13,171 nt of DNA from Thermoleophilia bacterium (GTDB lineage Bacteria; Actinomycetota; Thermoleophilia; Gaiellales; Gaiellaceae). The DNA is taken from contig JAICLM010000032.1 of NCBI GenBank assembly GCA_025927435.1, positions 1 through 13,171 of the forward strand, given 5' to 3'. Shown piece after piece: positions 1-5,626 of the stretch (its first letter is position 1; the number at the start of each line of letters is the position of its first letter). Under the pieces are notes generated by a model that searched no databases, was not told where the DNA came from, and was given only the letters and a program-made list of their open reading frames with translations. The position numbers were made by a program, and so were the translations under genes.

Positions 1-2
1 CG

Positions 3-140
3 CAGGTCGCGCGCGCGGGGGAGACCTGGATACTCAACCCGGGCTCGCCGACCGAGCGGCGGCGTGCGCCGTCCCACGCGATGCTCCTGCTCGAAGTGGC
101 CGACCGAGCGCTCCGACCCGAGTTGATCCCCTTGATTTGA
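3..140 (+). CDS. Metallophosphoesterase, YfcE/MJ0936-like, C-terminal end (partial)
   Basis: Only the last 45 codons are in the window; the frame is open from the left edge and ends in TGA at 138-140. The visible peptide contains GETWILNPGSPTERRR followed by a hydrophobic strand, AMLLLEV. A 'G-x-x-x-x-NPGSPT-x-RR' stretch near the C-terminus is typical of the small calcineurin-like phosphodiesterases of the YfcE/MJ0936 family, which hydrolyse phosphodiesters such as bis-pNPP in vitro with a dinuclear metal centre. The metal-binding motifs lie upstream of the window, so catalytic competence cannot be judged. The stop codon lies inside the -35 element of the next gene, so no space is left for a terminator. 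The call rests on the short C-terminal signature alone. Confidence 0.72.
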   Translation, partial: QVARAGETWILNPGSPTERRRAPSHAMLLLEVADRALRPELIPLI

Positions 141-166
141 CAAGCGAACATCCGTTCGTCTAGGAT
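137..166 (+). promoter_or_regulatory. Sigma-70-type promoter of the LysM gene (-35 TTGACA, -10 TAGGAT)
   Basis: A perfect TTGACA lies at 137-142 and TAGGAT at 161-166, separated by 18 bp. Transcription would start about 174-175, at or next to the ATG at 175, which implies a leaderless mRNA. The -35 element overlaps the stop codon of the upstream gene. One LexA box fills the spacer and another covers the predicted start site, so the promoter should be tightly shut by LexA. Confidence 0.75.
145..158 (+). promoter_or_regulatory. LexA (SOS) box 1
   Basis: The sequence CGAACATCCGTTCG has perfect CGAAC/GTTCG half-sites separated by 4 nt. It differs from the B. subtilis-type consensus CGAACRNRYGTTYG at one central position (C where R is expected). 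It lies within the 18-bp spacer of the promoter, where bound LexA would block RNA polymerase. Confidence 0.85.
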
Positions 167-167
167 G

Positions 168-181
168 CGAACAGATGTTCG
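168..181 (+). promoter_or_regulatory. LexA (SOS) box 2
   Basis: The sequence CGAACAGATGTTCG matches CGAACRNRYGTTYG at every position. It begins just after the -10 hexamer and covers both the predicted transcription start and the ATG at 175. It starts 23 bp after box 1, so two LexA dimers would sit about two helical turns apart. Confidence 0.9.
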
Positions 182-414
182 GGAAGCTCCTGATCCTCGT
201 GTGTGTCGCGGCAGTTGCCGTGGGGCTGGCAGCCCGCGGCTCGAGCGGGGCCGGGCCGAAGCGCACCTACGTCGTGCGGCCGGGCGACACGCTCTGGTCG
301 GTCGCGCAGCGCGCGTACGCCGGCGACCCACGGCAGGGCGTGTGGGAGCTCCAGCAGCGGAACCACCTCGCCTCGGCGACGATCGTCCCGGGCGAGAAGC
401 TCGTCCTGCCTTAA
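175..414 (+). CDS. SOS-controlled membrane-anchored LysM protein, YneA-like cell-division inhibitor candidate
   Basis: The 79-residue protein has an N-terminal hydrophobic helix (about 4-20), a short Gly/Ser-rich linker, and one LysM domain (about 31-78) with the diagnostic YVVRPGDTLWSVA opening and a closing IVPGEKLVLP strand. LysM binds peptidoglycan, so the protein should be a membrane-tethered extracytoplasmic wall binder. Its size and order (membrane anchor then LysM) match B. subtilis YneA and resemble M. tuberculosis Rv2719c, both SOS-induced proteins that hold up division during DNA damage. Two LexA boxes over the promoter and start codon give strong independent support. No clear ribosome binding site precedes the ATG, fitting leaderless translation. 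Its stop overlaps the stop of the convergent gene. The family call is firm; the division-inhibitor role is inferred from architecture and regulation. A lexA gene is not visible in the window. Confidence 0.85.
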   Translation: MFGKLLILVCVAAVAVGLAARGSSGAGPKRTYVVRPGDTLWSVAQRAYAGDPRQGVWELQQRNHLASATIVPGEKLVLP

Positions 415-866
415 GCGGCCGGCGGAAGGTCGATCCCGAAGGTGTAGACCTTCTCGCCGCGGAAGAGTCGCTTCTCCGGGTCCCACGGGAACCAGATCAG
501 GACGTTCCACCCGAGCCGGCCCTTCCTCGGAGGCTCACCGAGCCACGGCGCCTGCTGGGTCGCCGAGACGTTCGCTTCCTCGCACACGCCCTGCGGCCCG
601 ATCACGATGTCGGTCAGGTCGAAGCGGATGTCCGGGAAGGCGGTCAGCAGCTCGGTGTAGAAGCGACGCGCGCCGTCGTGCCCCTCCCAACGATGGCCGG
701 TCTGGACGAGCTCGTACACGCAGTCCGGCGTCAGCGTCGAGATCAGGCCGGCCAGGTCACGCGCGTCTTCGGCGACCGAGTGCTTCTTGTACAGCTCCCT
801 GACCTCGCGGTAGAGGTCGGGCGTGAACTCGCGGCGGTAGACCTCGAGCACGGTCGGGTCGGGCAT
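411..866 (-). CDS. SnoaL-like / NTF2-fold protein
   Basis: The 151-residue protein has the layout of a SnoaL-like polyketide-cyclase or NTF2-superfamily protein: an N-terminal helix, then DLAGLISTLTPDCVYELVQTG, a conserved WEGHDGARRFYTELLTAFPD segment (about 60-79), and a beta-rich C-terminal half. These alpha+beta barrels form small cone-shaped dimers that bind hydrophobic ligands; members range from cyclases to proteins of unknown role, and no specific substrate can be read here. The start lies 18 nt after the HD-GYP stop, so the two could be co-transcribed, but a TAGGCT hexamer 7 nt before the ATG (minus strand, 879-874) could also give a leaderless transcript. The 3' end shares the TTAA at 411-414 with the LysM gene, an overlap of 4 bases between convergent frames. 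Confidence 0.7.
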   Translation of the reverse strand: MPDPTVLEVYRREFTPDLYREVRELYKKHSVAEDARDLAGLISTLTPDCVYELVQTGHRWEGHDGARRFYTELLTAFPDIRFDLTDIVIGPQGVCEEANVSATQQAPWLGEPPRKGRLGWNVLIWFPWDPEKRLFRGEKVYTFGIDLPPAA

Positions 867-884
867 GGGGCCGAGCCTACATCG

Positions 885-2273
885 TCAGGCGGGAACGAGC
901 TCGTCGGCCATGGGATCGCTTCCGAACAGCTCCGGCACGCGCTCCACGAGCCTGACGTAGGCGTCCACGACGGCGGGCGCGAACTGCGTGCCGCGGTTCC
1001 GGACGACCTCCTCGGTCGCGTGCGCAAGCGTGCGGGCGCAGCTGTAGGGACGATCCGTCGTCATGGCGTCGACGGCGTCGGCGAGCCCGACGATCGCGGC
1101 CTCGAGCGGGATGCCGTCGCCGCGCAGGCCGAGCGGGTAGCCGCGGCCGTCCCAGCGCTCGTGATGGTGGAGCACCGCAGGCACGGCCGCATGGAGCCTG
1201 TGCAGCCGCCCCACGATCCGCGCACCGTCCTCCGGGTGGCGTTTCACGATCTCGAACTCGAGCTCCGTCAGCCGGTCCGGCTTCGTGAGGATCGCGTCGG
1301 GGACGCCGATCTTGCCGATGTCGTGGAACAGCCCGGCGAAGCGGAGCACGTCCAGCTGTTCCTGCTCGAGGCCGAGCTCCTCGCCCAGGGCGACAGCGAT
1401 CCGCTGCACGCGCTGGGAGTGACCCGCGGTGTACGGATCCTTCGCATCGACCGTTGCGTTGAGGCTCTCGACCGCTTCGAGCGCGCCCTCCTCGAGGAGG
1501 CGGTTGGACTCCGCGAGCCGCAGCGTCCTCCGGCGCAGCTTCTCGTTCTGGCGGCGCAGGGTGCGCGACGCGCCGCGTACGAGCAGGGCGAGCGCGGCCC
1601 AGAGCGTCAGGAAGACGCCGCCGACGGCGAGCCAGAGCATCGTGCGCCGCGAGCCGATCAGCCGTCTGAGGGCCTCCGGGTTCGCGTAGATCTCGTACGC
1701 GCCGATGGGGCGACCCTTGCCGTCGTCGATCGGCGCGTAGACCTCGAAGAGCTGCTTGTAGCCGAGGTTGTTGCTCTCGAACGCGTCCTCGCCCTCGGCC
1801 CCGGTGCCGACGAGCGCCGCGACTGCCCGGTTCTCGTGGATCGCCTCGCCGAGCTCGTCGTCGAGCGAGAAGCGATGGTCGATCAGGTGCCGATCGCGGT
1901 TCGGCACGAGCCGGTCGGAGCTCGACCGGGCTCGCGTGTTCGTCCACGCGAGGATGCCGTCCCTCCTCCAGACCTTCACCGTGGCGATGTCGCGCTGCCG
2001 CAGGACGCTCGACGCGAGGCGCCCGTCTTGCTTCCACGCGATGTGCACGTGGCCGTTGCGGACGAGCAGGGGGTGCACGACGCCGTCGACGTAGCGGGCG
2101 AGAGCCGTTTCCTCGGCGTTGAGGGCCTCGCTCTTCAGGGAGCGGGAGAGGATCGAACCGAGCACGATTCCCGCGCCGGCGCAGATGAGCGCCGACGCGA
2201 GCAGGAACACCCGGAGAAGCGTCAGCGACCGTTGCAGATCGCCTCCGCGCCGCAGCGGCTTGGCGTCGTCCAC
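885..2273 (-). CDS. Membrane-bound sensor c-di-GMP phosphodiesterase, HD-GYP domain
   Basis: Starting at the GTG at 2273, the product has 462 residues: a short cytoplasmic N-terminus, membrane helix 1 (about 17-43), an extracytoplasmic sensor-like region (about 44-210), membrane helix 2 (about 211-232), a charged probable coiled coil (about 238-269), and an HD-GYP domain (about 272-449). The catalytic signature is intact: H285 in the GHSQRV segment, H317-D318 in LFHDIGKIG, H346 in RHPEDG, and the HHERWDGRGYP motif at about 370-380. HD-GYP enzymes degrade cyclic di-GMP to pGpG or GMP; here the outer region would gate activity. The open frame extends to 2456, but that part runs through the RNase Z gene and is Arg/Ser-rich shadow sequence, so the internal GTG was chosen. 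GTG at 2210 is an alternative but would cut membrane helix 1. The gene is divergent from RNase Z with 59 bp between. Confidence 0.85.
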   Translation of the reverse strand: MDDAKPLRRGGDLQRSLTLLRVFLLASALICAGAGIVLGSILSRSLKSEALNAEETALARYVDGVVHPLLVRNGHVHIAWKQDGRLASSVLRQRDIATVKVWRRDGILAWTNTRARSSSDRLVPNRDRHLIDHRFSLDDELGEAIHENRAVAALVGTGAEGEDAFESNNLGYKQLFEVYAPIDDGKGRPIGAYEIYANPEALRRLIGSRRTMLWLAVGGVFLTLWAALALLVRGASRTLRRQNEKLRRRTLRLAESNRLLEEGALEAVESLNATVDAKDPYTAGHSQRVQRIAVALGEELGLEQEQLDVLRFAGLFHDIGKIGVPDAILTKPDRLTELEFEIVKRHPEDGARIVGRLHRLHAAVPAVLHHHERWDGRGYPLGLRGDGIPLEAAIVGLADAVDAMTTDRPYSCARTLAHATEEVVRNRGTQFAPAVVDAYVRLVERVPELFGSDPMADELVPA

Positions 2274-2320
2274 CGGCGGAATATCGGCCGCGCGAGACGG
2301 TGGGATTAGTCCGCCGTTCC

Positions 2321-2326
2321 TAGAAT
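2321..2326 (+). promoter_or_regulatory. Candidate -10 element of the RNase Z gene
   Basis: TAGAAT lies 6 nt before the ATG at 2333, placing the transcription start at or next to the start codon. No Shine-Dalgarno sequence is present in between and no good -35 is visible. The spacing matches other genes in the window, suggesting a leaderless mRNA. Confidence 0.45.
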
Positions 2327-2332
2327 CGCCGG

Positions 2333-3328
2333 ATGGACCTCGACGTCGTCTTCCTCGGCACCGCCGCCTCGATGCCGACGGCGCAACGCTCCCCTGCTGC
2401 GCTGCTCGTGCGGCGCGGCAGCGAGCGGCTGCTGTTCGACTGCGGCGAGGGGACACAGCGGCAGCTGCAGCGGTCGGCGATCGGCCTCCCCGACCTGCAG
2501 GAGATCTTCCTCACGCACTTCCACGCCGACCACTTCCTCGGCCTGCCGGGGATGCTGAAGACGTTCGCGCTGCGTGGTCGCGACGAGACACCGCTCACGG
2601 TCTACGGACCGCGTGGGCTGCGCGAGCTGTTCAACCGGCTGCATCCGTTTCTCGGTCGGTTGCCGTATCCGCTGACGGTCGTAGAGCTCGACGCCGGGGA
2701 GAGGCTCGAGCGCGGCGACTACACGATCGAGGCCTTCGCGGTCGAGCACGGGGCGGAGGCACTCGGTTACACGATCGCGGAACCGGAGCGGCCCGGCCGC
2801 TTCGACGTCGCTGCTGCGGACGCTCTCGGAGTGCCGGACGGCCCCGCCCGGGGGCGATTGCAGGCGGGGGATGAGGTGGCGGTCGACTCCGGCCGCACCG
2901 TGACTCCGGCGGACGTGCTCGGGGAGCCGCGGCCGGGGCGAAAGCTCGTGCTCACCGGCGACACCGCGCCTTCCCCGCGCGTCGTGCAGGCCGCGCACGG
3001 AGCCGATCTGCTCGTCCACGAGGCGAGCTTCCTCTCCGACGAGGCCGAGCGAGCGCGCGAGACCATGCACTCGACCGCCGCAGAAGCTGCTGAAGTGGCA
3101 CGCCTCGCGCAGGTACGCCTGCTCGCGCTCACGCACGTCTCGCCGCGCTACTTCGGGCCGGAGCTTGCCGACGAGGCCCGTGCGACCTTTCCCGAGACGG
3201 TCGTGCCGCGCGATTTCGATCTGATCGAGGTGCCGTTCCCCGAGCGCGGCGCGCCGCAGCTCGTCAAGAGCGGCGCGCGCCCACCTCGTAGCGACCCGGT
3301 GGAAGCCCCTATGATCGAGCCTTCATGA
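2333..3328 (+). CDS. rnz: Ribonuclease Z (tRNA 3'-end processing endonuclease)
   Basis: The 331-residue metallo-beta-lactamase-fold protein carries the THFHADH zinc motif (H62, H64, D66, H67), H139, D210 in the TGDT strand, and H268 in ALTHVSPRY, which together form the dinuclear zinc site. The HST segment at H246 is also characteristic. Residues 155-180 (GRFD, ALGVPDGP, GRLQAG) match the segment that separates RNase Z from arylsulfatases and other relatives. The enzyme cuts pre-tRNA after the discriminator base in the cytoplasm. Length is close to typical bacterial short-form RNase Z plus a tail of about 20 residues after position 310. The stop overlaps the next start (ATGA at 3325-3328), implying translational coupling. 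The start is set by the conserved N-terminal strand MDLDVVFLGTAAS and the -10-like hexamer just upstream. Confidence 0.93.
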   Translation: MDLDVVFLGTAASMPTAQRSPAALLVRRGSERLLFDCGEGTQRQLQRSAIGLPDLQEIFLTHFHADHFLGLPGMLKTFALRGRDETPLTVYGPRGLRELFNRLHPFLGRLPYPLTVVELDAGERLERGDYTIEAFAVEHGAEALGYTIAEPERPGRFDVAAADALGVPDGPARGRLQAGDEVAVDSGRTVTPADVLGEPRPGRKLVLTGDTAPSPRVVQAAHGADLLVHEASFLSDEAERARETMHSTAAEAAEVARLAQVRLLALTHVSPRYFGPELADEARATFPETVVPRDFDLIEVPFPERGAPQLVKSGARPPRSDPVEAPMIEPS

Positions 3329-3537
3329 GTGGCAAGGTTCAGCTCGCGGTCCTGGGAGATGTCGCCGAGGCGGAGGAGATGCAGGAGATCCTGCGCAACG
3401 CCGGCATCGATTCGTCGCTCGAGCAGGCGCCGGAGGAGGACGCGGTCAGCGTTTTCGTTGCCGAAGGCGACCGCGAGACCGCGCAGGACGCGATCGAGGC
3501 GCTCACCGAGCCCGGCGACATCATCGCCGAGCCGTAA
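3325..3537 (+). CDS. Small DUF2007-like protein
   Basis: The 70-residue acidic protein follows a beta-alpha-beta pattern: a strand (VQLAVLGD), a helix (AEAEEMQEILRNAGI), a strand ending before EEDAVSVFVAEGD, and a final helix (ETAQDAIEAL). This 'single ferredoxin-like half with a helix ending in AGI' is how DUF2007 (putative signal-transducing) proteins look, whose biochemical role is unknown. It overlaps the RNase Z stop by ATGA, so it is probably translated from the same mRNA. However, TATGAT at 3310-3315 lies 9 nt before its ATG and could also drive a separate leaderless transcript. No Shine-Dalgarno sequence is visible. The gene looks real from codon use and the tight coupling; the family assignment is moderate. 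Confidence 0.65.
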   Translation: MSGKVQLAVLGDVAEAEEMQEILRNAGIDSSLEQAPEEDAVSVFVAEGDRETAQDAIEALTEPGDIIAEP

Positions 3538-3570
3538 ACTCCCTGCACATGCCGACCATGGTCTTCCTCC

Positions 3571-4389
3571 GTGGCAGGGCGCGCCTCACCGCAGGCGCGG
3601 CCGCGCGGTCGCCACGCTCTTCGTAGTCGCGCCTTCGCCGACGAGCTCGTCCGGAACGCCGGAGTCCTGCCCGGGACGCTCGTGCTCGACCTCGGCGCCG
3701 GCGGCGGCGCGCTGACCCGCGCGCTCGCCGACGCCCGCGCCCGCGTGCACGCGGTAGAGCTCGACCCGGCTGCGCTCCGGCAACTGCAGACACGCTTCGG
3801 TGCCGATCCCCGCGTCGACGTGATCGCGGGCGACGCGAGCGTCGTCCCGCTGCCGGATGAGCCGTTCGCAGTCGTGGCGAATCTGCCCTTCGCCGCGGGC
3901 ACCGCGATCCTGCGCCGGCTGCTCGGCGATCCGGGCGTGCCGCTGACGCAGCTCGACGCGATCGTGGAGTGGGGACTCGCAGCGAAGCGGACGGCGGTAT
4001 GGCCGTCGACCCTGCTTGGCTGCACCTGGGGAGCGTGGTACGAGATGACCCTCGTTCGACGGGTTCCGCGCGCCTGCTTCGCACCCCCGCCGAGCGTCGA
4101 CGCCGCTGTGCTGCGCGCGACGCGGCGCCCGGAGCCGTTGGTCGCGGCGGAGGAAGCGGCCGGCTACGGAGCGATGCTGCAGCGCGCGTTCGCGGCCCGG
4201 TCACCGCTCGATCGGATCCTCCCGCGAGGCCTCGTCCACCGGCTCGCGCACGAGCTCGGCTTCGATCCACACGCCGGCGCGCGAGACCTCGATGCGCAGC
4301 AATGGGCTCGGCTCTACGACGCGGTCAGATCCACCACGCCCCGCCGGCGAGCAGCGGGATCTCGTCGCCGCCGCGGGTCACGCCGCTGA
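3571..4389 (+). CDS. rRNA adenine N6-methyltransferase, Erm/KsgA superfamily
   Basis: The 272-residue protein has a Rossmann methyltransferase core: SAM-binding motif I VLDLGAGGGALT (about 38-49), acidic ELD (63-65), GDAS (87-90), and catalytic motif IV NLPF (104-107), where the aromatic residue would stack on the target adenine. The C-terminal segment with VRRVPRACF then PPPSVDAAVL (about 162-181) resembles chromosomal Erm proteins of actinomycetes (23S rRNA A2058) more than KsgA (16S), so macrolide-lincosamide resistance is possible but unproven. The N-terminal Erm/KsgA motif GQ(H/N)F appears here as GRHAL. The GTG at 3571 is the only start between the upstream in-frame stop (3535-3537) and the conserved core, and it has no Shine-Dalgarno sequence. 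The Arg-rich tail overlaps the convergent peptidase gene by 65 bases. An overlapping upstream leader ORF is discussed in the findings. Confidence 0.82.
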   Translation: MAGRASPQARPRGRHALRSRAFADELVRNAGVLPGTLVLDLGAGGGALTRALADARARVHAVELDPAALRQLQTRFGADPRVDVIAGDASVVPLPDEPFAVVANLPFAAGTAILRRLLGDPGVPLTQLDAIVEWGLAAKRTAVWPSTLLGCTWGAWYEMTLVRRVPRACFAPPPSVDAAVLRATRRPEPLVAAEEAAGYGAMLQRAFAARSPLDRILPRGLVHRLAHELGFDPHAGARDLDAQQWARLYDAVRSTTPRRRAAGSRRRRGSRR

Positions 4390-5530
4390 CGGTGACCGCG
4401 TCCGAGCCGATCATGAAGTCGACGTGGACCTTGCTCTCGTTGATCCGCGGCAGGTCGGCAGGGTCGGCGATCGGGTGCGAGTACGCGTCCCCGAGCGCGA
4501 GGTGGCTCGCCGAGTTCTCGTCGAGCAGCGTGTTGAAGAACGTGCGGCCGAGCCTGCCGATGCGGCTGTCGCCGTCGACGAGCGCCACCTCGCCCAGCCG
4601 AGCGGCGCCCTCGTCGGTGGCGCAACGCTCGCGCAGGGACTCGGCGTTCGTGTCCGCCTCGATCTCGACGGCACGGCCCCCCTCGAACCGGATCCGGAGG
4701 CCGGTCAACAGGGAGCCGCCGACGTCGAGTGGCTTGGTCGCGGCCACGACACCCTCCGTGCGTTCGGGATCCGGAGTCGTGAAGAGCTCCTCCGTCGGGA
4801 GGTTGGGGACGTGCTGGATCCCGGTGCGCGTCGTCGTACGGCCGCCCTCCTTCGCGAAGCGCGAGCTGGGGAGAAGGCCCACCGTCAGGTCGGTGCCGGG
4901 CCCGAGGAAGCGCACCGCGTCGAGGTCGAGCTCATCCAGTCGGGACGCAGCCCGCCAGATCTCGCCGATCCGCTGCTGCCAGGCCTCGATCGGGTCCGGC
5001 TCGTCGAGCCGACAGACGTGCTCGACGTCCCGCCAGAGCGCCTCGAGCGCTGCCGCAGGATCGAGGTCGGGGAAGACCGCCCGCGCCCAGGGCTCGGTCG
5101 GGAAGGGTGAGATCGTCCAGGCCACGGAGCGCTCCTCGATGACCTGGAGGGACTCGGGCAGGCCGGGCAGCCGGTCGCGCCCCGCCCGCGCCGGATCGGT
5201 CCCCGCGAGAAGCCCCGGCGGGATCAGCGGCGTGAGCACGATGCGCGCGGCGTCGAGCTCGCCGAGGTCGAGCAGCCGGCGGCCCAGCCACGGTGGCACC
5301 CAGGAGAGCGAGTCGTGTGCGGCGGTCTCGATCCGGATTCGCTTGACCTGCGGGTCGAAGTAGGCGACGTCCACGTAGCGCGCGCCGCGCTCATACGCGG
5401 AGCGGACGATGCGGTGGACGAGCGGCGCCGCCTCGGGCGCCGCTTCGACGGCCACGACCTGATCCGGCTGGACGTTGGCACCGAAGCCGACGATCAGCTC
5501 GGCGTAGCGGTCGAGCAGCTCCTCGTTCAC
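4325..5530 (-). CDS. Aminopeptidase, family M29 (AmpS/PepS/AmpT type)
   Basis: Read from the GTG at 5530, the product has 401 residues, the normal size of M29 metallo-aminopeptidases. The N-terminus (LLDRYAELIVGFGANVQPDQVV) is characteristic. The C-terminal half holds candidate ligands of the dinuclear metal site: NLPTEE (E247/E248), E314 in LGEVALV, H343 and Y350 in HLALGDAY, and H369/D371 in KVHVDF. These align by spacing with the residues I recall for Thermus AmpT. The enzyme removes N-terminal amino acids from peptides, probably in the cytoplasm, since no signal peptide is seen. The open frame continues far upstream (to 6049) through the next genes without family similarity, so the start was placed at the family N-terminus. 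A GTG at 5539 is an alternative. It is monocistronic and overlaps the 3' end of the methyltransferase gene. Confidence 0.9.
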   Translation of the reverse strand: MNEELLDRYAELIVGFGANVQPDQVVAVEAAPEAAPLVHRIVRSAYERGARYVDVAYFDPQVKRIRIETAAHDSLSWVPPWLGRRLLDLGELDAARIVLTPLIPPGLLAGTDPARAGRDRLPGLPESLQVIEERSVAWTISPFPTEPWARAVFPDLDPAAALEALWRDVEHVCRLDEPDPIEAWQQRIGEIWRAASRLDELDLDAVRFLGPGTDLTVGLLPSSRFAKEGGRTTTRTGIQHVPNLPTEELFTTPDPERTEGVVAATKPLDVGGSLLTGLRIRFEGGRAVEIEADTNAESLRERCATDEGAARLGEVALVDGDSRIGRLGRTFFNTLLDENSASHLALGDAYSHPIADPADLPRINESKVHVDFMIGSDAVTVSGVTRGGDEIPLLAGGAWWI

Positions 5531-5539
5531 CGCGGGCAC

Positions 5540-5546
5540 GGTATAG
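5540..5546 (-). promoter_or_regulatory. Candidate -10 element of the M29 aminopeptidase
   Basis: On the minus strand the sequence reads CTATACC (5546-5540), giving a CTATAC or TATACC hexamer 9-10 nt before the GTG at 5530. No Shine-Dalgarno sequence lies between. A clear -35 element is not visible. Confidence 0.35.
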
Positions 5547-5626
5547 CGTCGCCGAAACGGTTGACTCGGCAGCCGCGGGGGGAGGAGAGTCGGCTCGTAC
5601 CCGTCCGCTTCCCGAGGAGGAAGGCG

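Noticed and set aside
165..2309. A 714-codon open frame on the plus strand across the LysM, SnoaL-like and HD-GYP genes
   Set aside because: It is antisense or out of frame to three genes with clear domain motifs, is dominated by Arg, Ala, Glu and Val as expected for GC-rich shadow frames, and shows no recognisable domain.
2274..2456. Upstream extension of the HD-GYP gene to an earlier start
   Set aside because: It would run 124 bases into RNase Z and add an Arg/Ser-rich peptide without structure; the GTG at 2273 gives a normal membrane-anchored N-terminus.
3554..3563. Perfect 10-base palindrome GACCATGGTC as a transcription-factor operator
   Set aside because: It is short, single and not repeated nearby, so chance is likely; it is kept only as a detail of the possible leader peptide.
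5561..5566. TTGACT as the -35 element of a promoter for the ABM-fold gene
   Set aside because: No acceptable -10 hexamer lies 16-19 bp downstream; the nearest candidate, GAGAGT, is poor.
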